A stretch of DNA of 64,000 bases from CAVXFL01 sp963761015 (GTDB taxonomy: Bacteria; Pseudomonadota; Alphaproteobacteria; Acetobacterales; Acetobacteraceae): the NCBI GenBank assembly GCA_963761015.1, contig CAVXFL010000009.1, positions 496,001 to 560,000 of the forward strand, read 5' to 3'. Both the position numbers and the translations under genes were made by a program. Below the pieces are notes generated by a model, which was not told where the DNA came from, searched no databases, and saw only the letters and a list, made by a program, of their open reading frames with translations. Shown piece by piece: positions 8,545 to 16,713 of this stretch (position 1 is the stretch's first letter; every line of letters begins with the position of its first letter).

Positions 8545-8714
8545 GGAAGCCTCCTTCGCCGCCCGTGACGGAGCGCGGGGCGACTGCACGGGATTGTCCC
8601 CCGGCCGATCCCATGCGTGCCCCGGGACTTTCTCGCCAGCCCGGATGCGTCCCACCGATCGGCCACGATTTCGCCAACGCGTGTCGCTGGATCGCGTCGC
8701 ACCGGGCCCGGTGC

Positions 8715-10052
8715 TCAGGCCGGCAGCGAGAGCGTGGCGCGCGTGCCACCCATCGGCCGGTTGGCCAGGGTCACGTCCCCGCCATGCGCACGCATGATGT
8801 TGCGGGCGATCGGCAGGCCGAGCCCGACCCCGCCGGTCTCGCGGTTCCGGCTGCCCTCGATGCGCTGAAACGGCTGGAACACCCGGTCCATCTCGCCGGG
8901 CGGAATCCCCGGGCCGTCGTCCTCGACCTCCAGGATCACCATGCCCGCCTGGGGCGGACGCAGGCGCACGCGCGCGCTGCCGCCGTATTTCACCGCGTTG
9001 GCGACCAGGTTGCCGATCGCCCGCTTCACCGCGAGCGACCGCGCCCGCACGGTCAGGTGTTCCGGTCCCTCGTATTGCAGCCGCTCCGCCACGTCGGGCC
9101 GCGCGTCCGTCGCCTCGTCCAGCACGGTGCGGGCGAGCACCGCGAGGTCGAGCGAGGTCAGCGGCTCGCTGGCGTTCGCCTCGCGCCCGAACGCCAGGGT
9201 CGCGGCCACCATCGCCTCCAGCTCGTCTAGGTCGGCGAGCATCTTGCGGCGCAACTCCTCGTCCTCGAGGAACTCGGTGCGCAGCTTGAGGCGGGTGATC
9301 GGGGTGCGCAGGTCGTGGCCGATCGCGGCCAGCATGAAGGTGCGGTCCTGAACGAAGCGGCGGATGCGCGCGGCCATCAAATTGAACGCCGCGGCGGCCT
9401 TGGCAACCTCGAGCGGCCCGTCCTCGGGCATCGCGGGGGCGTTCACGTCCCGCCCGAGCTGTTCGGCGGCGGCGGCGAGCGCAGCCACCGGCGCGGTCAG
9501 CCGGCGCACCGCCCAGACCGTCAGGGCCGCGGCGGCGATGGTCATCAGCACGAAGGCGAGCAGGAAATTCGGCGACAGCCAGGCCCGCAGCGGGCTCACC
9601 TTCACGGTGGCGTTCAGCCAGGGTCCGTCCGGCAGATGCAATCCGATGATCACGCGTCCCTGCCTCGGACTGCCCAGCATCGCGCTTTCCGTCGGCGCCA
9701 TCGTCGGCGGGATCGGCATCAGCAGCAGGTTGGCGTCGAACACCCGCTGCAGCCCCGGCGGCATCAGCATCATCTGCTCGGGCGCGGACTTGGCGAGCTT
9801 GGCGGAAAGCCCGGGCGGCAGCCGAAGCTCGCGCAGCACCCGCACCCGCTGCGCCGGCGCGGCCATGACGATGGTCCGATAGAGCATCATCACCCGCGCC
9901 GAGATGTTGCGGATTTCCGCGAGCCGCTGGACGTCGCGGCGGTCCAGCGCATGAATCGTCAGGCCGGCGCCCTGCACGACCACCAGGCTCAGCAGCAGCA
10001 CCAGCGCGGTGCGGGCCGCGAGGCTGCGCGGCCAGTACCGGATCCTTCTCAC
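8715..10052 (-). CDS. EnvZ-type sensor histidine kinase
   Basis: A 445-residue membrane kinase. Transmembrane helices at about 11-32 and 162-182 enclose a periplasmic sensor of about 130 residues that is rich in Met and Pro. A HAMP linker, the phosphoacceptor H246 in AAIGHDLRTPITRLKLRTEF, and an HATPase domain with NLVANAVKYG, DDGPGIP and GVGLGLPIA follow. The GTG start overlaps the stop of the response regulator by four bases (GTGA), so the two are translationally coupled. It pairs with the OmpR-family regulator just upstream. The Met-rich sensor and the divergent Met/His-rich periplasmic protein suggest a metal or envelope-stress signal; this is inference. Confidence 0.9.
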   Translation of the reverse strand: MRRIRYWPRSLAARTALVLLLSLVVVQGAGLTIHALDRRDVQRLAEIRNISARVMMLYRTIVMAAPAQRVRVLRELRLPPGLSAKLAKSAPEQMMLMPPGLQRVFDANLLLMPIPPTMAPTESAMLGSPRQGRVIIGLHLPDGPWLNATVKVSPLRAWLSPNFLLAFVLMTIAAAALTVWAVRRLTAPVAALAAAAEQLGRDVNAPAMPEDGPLEVAKAAAAFNLMAARIRRFVQDRTFMLAAIGHDLRTPITRLKLRTEFLEDEELRRKMLADLDELEAMVAATLAFGREANASEPLTSLDLAVLARTVLDEATDARPDVAERLQYEGPEHLTVRARSLAVKRAIGNLVANAVKYGGSARVRLRPPQAGMVILEVEDDGPGIPPGEMDRVFQPFQRIEGSRNRETGGVGLGLPIARNIMRAHGGDVTLANRPMGGTRATLSLPA

Positions 10053-10780
10053 TGCCGCTCGACGCGAGCCGCCAGCACGTATCCCCCGCCGCGCACCGTC
10101 TTGATAAGCTGGGCATTCCGCCCGTCGTCGTCCATCTTGCGGCGCAACCGGCTGACGGCGACGTCGATCGCGCGGTCGAACGGCCCCGCCTGCCGTCCGC
10201 GCAACAGGTCGAGCAGCATGTCGCGGGTCAGCACCCGGTTAGCGCGTTCCACCATGGCGAGCAGCAGATCGTATTCGCCCCCGGTTAGCGCAACTTCCAC
10301 GCCCTCGGGATTGAGCAGCCGCCGCCGCGCCGGCTCCAAGGTCCAGCCGGAGAAGCGCAGCACGCGCGTCGCCGGATCAGTCCGCGCCGCGTCCGGGTCA
10401 CCGGCGCGGCGCAGGATGGCGCGGATTCTGGCCAGCAGTTCGCGCGGATTGAACGGCTTCGGCACGTAGTCGTCGGCGCCCAGTTCGAGGCCGATGATCC
10501 GGTCGGTTTCCTCGCCCATCGCCGTGAGCATGACAATCGGCACCTGCGACTGGCCGCGCAGCCAGCGCGCCACGTCGAGGCCGCTCTCGCCGGGCAGCAT
10601 GAGGTCGAGCACGACCAGATGGTAATGGCCGTTGGTCCAGGCACGCCGCGCCTCGCGCCCGTCGCGCGCGGCGGTGACGCGGAAATTGTGCCGTTCGAGG
10701 AAACGAGCCAGCAGATCGCGAATTTCGCGATCGTCGTCGATCACGAGAACGTGCGGACTGAGCTCCATGCTGCGCAACAT
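10049..10780 (-). CDS. OmpR-family response regulator
   Basis: A 243-residue two-domain regulator. The receiver domain shows the acidic pocket DDD (residues 15-17), phosphoacceptor D59 in VVLDLMLPGESG and conserved K in YVPKPFNPREL. The C-terminal winged helix ends in the typical SRLRRKMDDDGRNAQLIKTV then RGGGYVL. It is controlled by the kinase encoded next. An internal Met at residue 5 is an alternative start closer to a purine-rich site. A tandem GTTGCACT repeat in the divergent intergenic region is a candidate autoregulatory binding site. Confidence 0.9.
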   Translation of the reverse strand: MLRSMELSPHVLVIDDDREIRDLLARFLERHNFRVTAARDGREARRAWTNGHYHLVVLDLMLPGESGLDVARWLRGQSQVPIVMLTAMGEETDRIIGLELGADDYVPKPFNPRELLARIRAILRRAGDPDAARTDPATRVLRFSGWTLEPARRRLLNPEGVEVALTGGEYDLLLAMVERANRVLTRDMLLDLLRGRQAGPFDRAIDVAVSRLRRKMDDDGRNAQLIKTVRGGGYVLAARVERQ

Positions 10781-10810
10781 ACGCGGGGCGCCAGGATTCC
10801 GGCAGGGGAC

Positions 10811-10830
10811 GTTGCACTCCGTTGCACTTC
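10811..10830. promoter_or_regulatory. Candidate OmpR-type operator (direct repeat, 10-bp period)
   Basis: GTTGCACTCC is followed directly by GTTGCACTTC, two ten-base units one helical turn apart. This is how OmpR/PhoB-family dimers bind. The site lies between the response-regulator gene and the divergent periplasmic-protein gene, about 35 bases upstream of a TATAGC box at 10866-10871. Confidence 0.5.
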
Positions 10831-10900
10831 GTCGCGGTGGGGCAGCAGCACCGCAATGCTCGGGCTATAGCGTCACCGCCGCCATCGAGGAGCAAGAGCA

Positions 10901-11341
10901 ATGCGCAAAACCATTCTCGCCGCCATCGCCGCCGCCGCCATCACCGGGGCCGCGGCCGGCAGCATGATCCAACTCGCCGCCGCCCAGCCGCAGACGCCGC
11001 CGAACCCGCCGATGCCGGCCGCGCCCGGCGGGATGATGCACGGCCCCGGAATGATGCACCGCATGCACGAAATGATGCGGATGCGCGGCATGCACCGCGC
11101 CCCGTTCGCGCCCGGGACGTTCGCGCTGTTCTACAAGCAGGGCGACCGCCACCTGACCGCGGCGGACGCGCAGAAGATCGCCGAGGCCATTCTGCTCTGG
11201 CACGGCAATCATGCCTGGAAGGTCGCCGACGTGGTCGAAAACCCCGACACGGTCGGATTCGCCTATGCCGCGCCGGACGGGACCGTGATCGCCAAGTTCA
11301 CCATCGACCGCAAGAACGGCCACATCGCCCGGGTCGGCTGA
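10901..11341 (+). CDS. Periplasmic Met/His-rich protein with PepSY-like C-terminus
   Basis: A 146-residue exported protein. An N-terminal signal peptide (hydrophobic Ala run, cleavage after about residue 28, AAAQ) is followed by a Pro-rich stretch and a cluster MMHGPGMMHRMHEMMRMRG at about 46-64. Such Met/His clusters bind copper or silver in periplasmic proteins. The C-terminal half (DAQKIAEAILLWHGNHAWKV, then ENPDTVGFAYAAPDGTVIAK) resembles a PepSY-type domain. It is divergent from a two-component system whose likely operator lies between them, so it is a probable regulon member. The name of the metal and the function are inferred only. Confidence 0.7.
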   Translation: MRKTILAAIAAAAITGAAAGSMIQLAAAQPQTPPNPPMPAAPGGMMHGPGMMHRMHEMMRMRGMHRAPFAPGTFALFYKQGDRHLTAADAQKIAEAILLWHGNHAWKVADVVENPDTVGFAYAAPDGTVIAKFTIDRKNGHIARVG

Positions 11342-11372
11342 CAGATCGGCCCGGCGCGCTTAGAAGGAGCGG

Positions 11373-12056
11373 GTGAACTTTCCTCATCCGCCGCCCGAGA
11401 TGCGCGCCGGGCTGGACCAGCTGGTCGCGCGCGAGCGCGAGTTCGCCCGGATCGAAATCGATGCCGGGCCGTTGCCGTGGCGCGTGCGTCCGGCCGGGTT
11501 TTCCGGTCTGCTCCAGGCCATCGTCGGCCAGCAGATCAGCAACCAGGCCGCCGCGGCGATCTGGCGCCGGCTGGCCGCCCTGCCGGAGATTACCGAGCCG
11601 CGCGGCCTGATGGCGCTGAGCGACGAGGCGCTGCGTGCCGCGGGCCTGTCCCGGCCGAAAGTTCTTCACGCCAGGGCGCTGGCGAACGCGTTTCTCGAAG
11701 GCCGGCTCGACCAGGCCGCGCTGGCCGCGATGGACGACGAGGCCGCGGTCGCGGTGATCGCCTCGGTGCGCGGTCTCGGCCGCTGGACCGCCGAAATCTA
11801 CCTGCTGTTCGCGCTCGGCCGGCCGGACGTGTTCCCCGCCGGCGATCTCGCGCTCGCCGCTTCCGCCGCCGCGCTGAAGGGGCTGGCCGAGCGGCCCTCG
11901 CCCGCCGCCCTGCGCGCGCTCGCCGACGAGTGGCGGCCCTGGCGCGGTCTCGCCGCGCGGCTGCTCTGGCACCATTGGCGTCACGTCAACGGCCGCCCGA
12001 CCGTGGACGACGTGCCGCTGCCCGCCCGCGCCGAAACCGGAGTGACCGCCGCATGA
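11373..12056 (+). CDS. alkA: DNA-3-methyladenine glycosylase II
   Basis: A 227-residue HhH-GPD base-excision enzyme removing alkylated purines. Seen in sequence are the conserved start of the fold LLQAIVGQQISNQAAAAIWR, the hairpin GLSRPKVLHARAL, the helix-hairpin-helix VRGLGRWTAEIYLL and the catalytic Asp in FPAGDLAL. A GTG at 11373 lies three bases after AAGGAG; an in-frame ATG at 11400 would trim nine residues. It lacks the N-terminal TBP-like domain of E. coli AlkA, as usual for the short alphaproteobacterial form. Its stop overlaps the ATG of the enoyl-CoA hydratase (ATGA). Confidence 0.9.
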   Translation: MNFPHPPPEMRAGLDQLVAREREFARIEIDAGPLPWRVRPAGFSGLLQAIVGQQISNQAAAAIWRRLAALPEITEPRGLMALSDEALRAAGLSRPKVLHARALANAFLEGRLDQAALAAMDDEAAVAVIASVRGLGRWTAEIYLLFALGRPDVFPAGDLALAASAAALKGLAERPSPAALRALADEWRPWRGLAARLLWHHWRHVNGRPTVDDVPLPARAETGVTAA

Positions 12057-12829
12057 TTTCGCATATCCAGGTTTCCCGGGACGGGCCGATCGGCCTGGTC
12101 ACGTTGAACCGCCCGGAGGTGCGCAACGCGCTCAACCTGCCGATGTGGGACGCGCTGAAGGACGCGATGCGCGGGCTGTCCGCGGATGCCGACCTGCGCT
12201 GCGTGGTGGTCCGCGGCGCGGGCGGCAATTTCAGCGCCGGCGCCGACATCAAGTCCTTCGCCGCCGAGCGCGGCTCGCGCGAGCAGGAGGAGGGCTACGC
12301 GCGCGTGCTGCACGAGAGCATGCAGTCCATTCGCCTGTGCCAGCATCCCGTGGTGGCGCAGTTGCAGGGGATCTGCATCGGTGGCGGCGCCGGCATAGCC
12401 TCGATGTGCGATTTCCGCGTGGGCGGGGAGGGGATTCGCCTCGGCATCACCGCGCGCAATCTCGGCATCTGGTATCCGTACGCCGAGATCGATCCGTTGA
12501 TTGAACTCGCCGGCACCGGCGTGGCCGCCGAGCTGCTGATCGAGGGGCGCATCTTCTCCGGCCGCGAGGCGTACGAGAAAGGCCTGCTCTCGCGCGTGGT
12601 GGCGGACGACGCCGTGGAGCGGGAGGCGATGGCGCTCGCCGAGCGGATCAGCACTGGCAGCCCGCTCTCCGCGCGTTTCCACAAGGCGGCGATCCGTAAT
12701 CTGCGCGGGAAGCTGCCGATCACGCCGGAGGACGAGGCGGCGGCCAACGCGTTCGTCGAGACCGAGGATTTCCGCAACGCCGCGCGCGCCTTCGCGGAGA
12801 AGCGCAAGCCCACGTTCGTGGGCCGCTGA
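12053..12829 (+). CDS. Enoyl-CoA hydratase/isomerase family protein
   Basis: A 258-residue crotonase-fold enzyme of fatty-acid or related acyl-CoA degradation. The oxyanion-hole segment NFSAGADIKSF and the second one CIGGGAGIASMCDFRV are present. The residue following MCDFRV in the active-site helix is not the standard paired Glu, so hydratase versus isomerase or other crotonase activity cannot be decided. The ATG overlaps the alkA stop by four bases, and an AMP-forming acyl-CoA synthetase follows about 90 bases later, consistent with a short acyl-CoA operon. Confidence 0.85.
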   Translation: MISHIQVSRDGPIGLVTLNRPEVRNALNLPMWDALKDAMRGLSADADLRCVVVRGAGGNFSAGADIKSFAAERGSREQEEGYARVLHESMQSIRLCQHPVVAQLQGICIGGGAGIASMCDFRVGGEGIRLGITARNLGIWYPYAEIDPLIELAGTGVAAELLIEGRIFSGREAYEKGLLSRVVADDAVEREAMALAERISTGSPLSARFHKAAIRNLRGKLPITPEDEAAANAFVETEDFRNAARAFAEKRKPTFVGR

Positions 12830-12918
12830 TCGAGAACCGTGTCCGGTGTCGTGATGACGTCGGTCTCGCCGTGCTCGGGGCTTCCGCGGGCCAAACTGCG
12901 CCCAAACGGGAGGATGCC

Positions 12919-14559
12919 ATGACCGCCACCGATCGCGCCGATCCGTTCGACCTGCCCCGGACGCAAGCGAATTACGTCCCGCTCTCGCCGCTCAGTTTTC
13001 TCGGCCGCACGGCCTCGGTGTACCCGGACCGGCTGGCGGTCGTGCATGGCGAGCGGCTTATCACCTGGCGCGAGGCGTTCGCGCGCTGCCGCCGTCTGGC
13101 CGCGGCGCTCGCCGCGCGCGGCATCGGCAAGGGCGACACGGTGGCGGTCATGGCGCCCAACATCCCGGCGGCGTTCGAGGCGCATTTCGGCGTCCCCGCG
13201 CTCGGCGCCGTGCTCAACGCGCTGAACATCCGGCTCGATGCCGAGACGATCGCCTACATCCTGCGCCACGGCGAGGCGCGCGTGCTGATCACGGACACGG
13301 AGTTCGCGCCCGTCATCGCCAAGGCGCTCGCGCTGCTGGCGGAGGCCGAACGTCCGTTCGTGATCGACATCGACGATCCGCTCGGCGGCGCCGGCGAACG
13401 GCTGGGCGCGATCGAATACGAAGACTTTCTCGCGTCCGGCGACGAGAATTTCGCGTGGAAACTGCCGGACGACGAATGGGACGCGATTTCGCTGAACTAC
13501 ACGTCCGGCACCACGGCGCAGCCCAAGGGTGTCATCTACCACCACCGCGGCGCCTATCTGAACGCGATCGGCAACGTGCTGGTCTGGGGCATGAAGCAGC
13601 ACCCCGTCTATCTCTGGACCCTGCCGATGTTCCACTGCAACGGCTGGTGCTTTCCCTGGACCGTGACGATGCTCGCCGGCACGCATGTCTGCCTGCGCCG
13701 CGCCGACGCCGGGGCCATTCTCGACGCCATCCGCGACCATGGCGTGACGCATCTCTGCGGCGCGCCGATCGTGATGAACATGCTACTCAACGCGCCGGAA
13801 GAGATGCGGCGCGGGCTTGGCGAACGGCGCATCGCCATGATGACCGCCGCCGCCCCGCCGCCCGCCGCCGTGATCGAGGGCATGGAACGGCTCGGCTTCG
13901 ACATCACGCATGTCTACGGCCTGACCGAGGTCTACGGCCCGGTCACGGTCTGCGCCTGGCAGGAGCAGTGGGACGACCTGCCGGCCGCGGACCAGGCGCG
14001 CATCAAGGCCCGCCAGGGCGTTGCCTATCCGGTGCTGGAGGCGCTGATGGTCGGCGATCCCGGCTCGCTCGCCCCGGTGCCGAAGGACGCCGAAACGATC
14101 GGCGAGGTGTTCATGCGCGGCAACGTCATGATGAAGGGCTACCTGAAGAACCAAAAGGCCACCGAGGCGGCGCTGGCCGGCGGCTGGTTGCACACCGGCG
14201 ACCTCGGCGTGTGGCACCCGGACGGCTATGTCGAACTCAAGGACCGCGCCAAGGACATCATCATTTCGGGCGGGGAAAATATTTCCACGATCGAGGTGGA
14301 GAATGTGCTGTATCGCCACCCGGCGGTGCTGGAAGCCGCCGTGGTGGCGCGGCCCGACGAGACATGGGGCGAGACCCCGTGCGCCTTCGTCACGCTGAAG
14401 CCGGGCGCCGAGGCCACGGCCGAGGAGATCATGGCGTTCTGTCGCGCCAACATGGCCCGCTACAAGGTGCCGCGCACGGTGGTGTTCGGCTCCCTGCCGA
14501 AGACCTCGACCGGGAAGATGCAGAAATTCGTGCTGCGGGAACGCGCAAGGCAGCTTTGA
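12919..14559 (+). CDS. AMP-forming acyl-CoA synthetase
   Basis: A 546-residue ANL-superfamily ligase that activates a carboxylic acid to its acyl-CoA through an acyl-adenylate. The AMP-binding loop YTSGTTAQPKG, the motif YGLTEVYGP, the hinge GDLGVWHPDGYVELKDRAKD and the catalytic Lys region PKTSTGKMQKFVLRE are all present. The medium-chain clade motif MFHCNGWCFPW matches the AMP-binding/medium-chain fatty-acid-CoA ligase family. The start was set at 12919 for the GGGAGG site nine bases upstream. The gene follows an enoyl-CoA hydratase, so both probably serve fatty-acid or similar acid catabolism. Confidence 0.9.
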   Translation: MTATDRADPFDLPRTQANYVPLSPLSFLGRTASVYPDRLAVVHGERLITWREAFARCRRLAAALAARGIGKGDTVAVMAPNIPAAFEAHFGVPALGAVLNALNIRLDAETIAYILRHGEARVLITDTEFAPVIAKALALLAEAERPFVIDIDDPLGGAGERLGAIEYEDFLASGDENFAWKLPDDEWDAISLNYTSGTTAQPKGVIYHHRGAYLNAIGNVLVWGMKQHPVYLWTLPMFHCNGWCFPWTVTMLAGTHVCLRRADAGAILDAIRDHGVTHLCGAPIVMNMLLNAPEEMRRGLGERRIAMMTAAAPPPAAVIEGMERLGFDITHVYGLTEVYGPVTVCAWQEQWDDLPAADQARIKARQGVAYPVLEALMVGDPGSLAPVPKDAETIGEVFMRGNVMMKGYLKNQKATEAALAGGWLHTGDLGVWHPDGYVELKDRAKDIIISGGENISTIEVENVLYRHPAVLEAAVVARPDETWGETPCAFVTLKPGAEATAEEIMAFCRANMARYKVPRTVVFGSLPKTSTGKMQKFVLRERARQL

Positions 14560-14573
14560 CGCCAGGGTGAACC

Positions 14574-14612
14574 GTCCCCCCCTCCGCCCTCGTTGGCGGG
14601 GAGGTGGGGGAC
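14574..14612. terminator. Long GC-rich hairpin downstream of the acyl-CoA synthetase
   Basis: GTCCCCC...GCC pairs with GGC...GGGGGAC around a CTCGTT loop, giving a stem of about 15 bp 15 bases after the stop codon. No clear T-run follows, so it may be a terminator or a dispersed palindrome. Confidence 0.4.
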
Positions 14613-14682
14613 ACGCCGCCGTTGGCTTGCGGTTCCCTCCCCGATCGGCCTTCATTGGCGCGCAGCAAGGAAGGCGACCCCG

Positions 14683-15666
14683 ATGGCGACCAGCCCCCAC
14701 CCTCCGCTCCGCTTCGATGCCCCGTTGCGCGGACGCATCTACGACAGCATCGCCGAGACCATCGGCAACACGCCGCTGGTGCGCATTCCGCGCATCTGCC
14801 GCGAGGAGGGGATCGCGGCGGATGTCTGCCTGAAGCTGGAATTCTTCAACCCGATCGCCAGCGTGAAGGACCGTATCGGCGTCAGCATGATCCTGGCGCT
14901 GGAGGCGGCGGGCAAGCTCGCGCCGGGCGCCCTGATCGTCGAGCCGACCTCGGGCAACACCGGCATCGCGCTCGCCTTCATGTGCGCCGCGCGCGGCTAC
15001 CGGCTGATCCTGACCATGCCGGAATCGGTCTCGGTGGAGCGGCGCAAGATGGTCCGCTTCTTCGGCGCCGAGGTGGAGCTGACGCCGCGCGAGAAGGGCA
15101 TGAACGGGGCGATCGCGCGGGCCGAGGAGTTGCTGGCGGCCAATCCGGGCGCGGTGATGCCGAACCAGTTCGCCAATCCCGCCAACCCCGACATCCACCG
15201 CCGCACCACCGCCGAGGAGATCTGGCACGATACGGGGGGCGAGGTGGACGTGATCGTCGCGGGCATCGGCACCGGCGGCACGCTCACCGGCTGCGCCGAG
15301 GTCTTGAAGCCGCGCCGTGCGGGCCTGCGCATGGTGGCGGTGGAGCCGGCGGCGAGCCCGGTGCTGTCGGGCGGCAAACCCGGCCCGCACCCGCTCCAGG
15401 GCATCGGCGCCGGGTTCGTGCCCGAGGTTCTGGACCGGAGCGCGATCGACGAGATCGTGCAGGTGACGAACGAGGAGAGCTTTTGCCTGGGCGCGCCGGC
15501 TGGCGCGCGAGCGAGGGCATTCCGGGCGGCATTTCCTCCGGGCGCGGCGGTGGCGGCGACGATGCAGGTGGCGCGGCGCGAGGGCATGGCGGGCAAGCGG
15601 ATCGTCACGATCATTCCTTCGTTTGCGGAGCGGTATATCACCACGGCGTTGTTCGAGGGGTTGTGA
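14683..15666 (+). CDS. cysK: Cysteine synthase (O-acetylserine sulfhydrylase), locally garbled
   Basis: A 327-residue PLP enzyme making cysteine from O-acetylserine and sulfide. PLP-binding K62 lies in FNPIASVKDR, the substrate loop is PTSGNTGIAL and the phosphate-binding loop is GIGTGGTLTG. Between 15483 and 15545 the translated protein is wrong (GAPAGARARAFRAAFPP), while the other two frames give the expected ARRLARE and then EGIPGGISSG. Three single-base insertions that together restore the frame explain this. The gene continues normally to its end. The ATG at 14683 was chosen because homology begins right after it. Confidence 0.85.
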   Translation: MATSPHPPLRFDAPLRGRIYDSIAETIGNTPLVRIPRICREEGIAADVCLKLEFFNPIASVKDRIGVSMILALEAAGKLAPGALIVEPTSGNTGIALAFMCAARGYRLILTMPESVSVERRKMVRFFGAEVELTPREKGMNGAIARAEELLAANPGAVMPNQFANPANPDIHRRTTAEEIWHDTGGEVDVIVAGIGTGGTLTGCAEVLKPRRAGLRMVAVEPAASPVLSGGKPGPHPLQGIGAGFVPEVLDRSAIDEIVQVTNEESFCLGAPAGARARAFRAAFPPGAAVAATMQVARREGMAGKRIVTIIPSFAERYITTALFEGL

Positions 15667-15699
15667 TACGAGACTTCGCAAGCTCCGAAATGGTCCATC

Positions 15700-16600
15700 G
15701 TGAGAGTTTTCATCAGCTACAGCAGAGCGCAGAGCGATTGGGTCTGGAACCGGCTGGAACCGTGTCTCAAGGCCGGTGGGGCCGACGTTCTGATCGACCG
15801 GCAGTTCGTGGCGGGCCCGGCCGTCATCGGGCAAATGGATGCGACCCAGGACCTTGCCGACCGGCACGTGCTCGTTCTGTCTCACGAATATCTCCAAAGC
15901 CCCATGTGCCTGCATGAGATGGAGCGCGCGATCGCTCTCGATCCGACGTTCGCGCGGCAGATCGTCGTTCCGGTGCGCCGCGACGATGCGGACCTGCCGG
16001 ACAGTATCAAGAAGCCCAATTCCCTGTACGTCAGTTTGCACGACGACGCACGTGCGGACCAATGGGAACTGCTGCTCGGGGCCTGCGGTGTCACGCTCGG
16101 CGCCCCGGCGCCGGAATGGCTCGCAACACGCGACGAGATTGCTCGCCTGCTGGAGCAGGACCAGTCGGTCAACCTGGTCGTCAAAGGGCCTGTCCGGTGG
16201 CAGGGGCTGATAGAATCTCGTCGGCAACCCACGTTTGGGGCTGGGGCGGGTCGACCTGGAAGATCCGGTTACGGTTCCCCGGCGAGGATTGATCGCCGCC
16301 ATGCTTGGGGTCTTTGGTTCCCGTGCGGATGTACCGCAGCCTCCCGAGGATTTGCCCCACTTTGGACGCGTTGTCGGCGCGTTGGGCCGGTCGCGCCTTG
16401 CGCTGCAGCATTTCGACATCGTGCTTGCACGCCCGGATTACGACGTGAACCTGTTCGCGGCCATCCGGCACTTGGTGATGGACAAGCGCCAGTTGGTTCT
16501 TCTGGTTCAGTCCCGCACTCCGTTTGCCGCGCTGCTGCCGCGCGGTCATCCGCTCTCGGAAATTGACGTAAAAACGATCGAATTGCAGGCGCGGCATTAA
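15700..16600 (+). CDS. TIR-domain protein with degenerate NTPase-like C-terminal part (frameshifted)
   Basis: A GTG start gives MRVFISYSR, the standard first strand of a TIR domain (residues 1 to about 125). S67-P-M-C70-L-H-E73 matches the S-x2-C-x2-E helix of enzymatic TIRs, where the Glu cleaves NAD+. The protein then reads VNLVVKGPVRWQGLI at the place of a P-loop, but without GK[ST]. After a frameshift near 16213 it continues to a Walker-B-like ALQHFDIVLARPDYD and VLLVQSRTPFAALLP, stopping at 16600. It may not end there: the next frame continues without any ATG or GTG start, so TIR part and the following NTPase may be one protein of about 1060 residues. Defence function is inferred. Confidence 0.65.
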
Positions 16601-16713
16601 ATCCGCTGCCGCTCGATCGGATTCGACCCGATTGGCGGAGCCACGGCTCGGCGCTGTGGTGGCTGGGACTGCTGTATCGTCGGCCACTGCGCTTTCGCGG
16701 CGAGCTTGCTCGA

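Noticed and set aside
8545..10116. HpnR extended to a 1036-residue protein
   Set aside because: The extra N-terminus is the out-of-frame translation of the kinase gene; a strong AAGGAGG site sets the start at 8544.
9315..10469. A plus-strand Gln/Arg/His-rich protein
   Set aside because: Antisense shadow of the two-component genes; the composition is typical of the opposite strand of GC-rich coding DNA.
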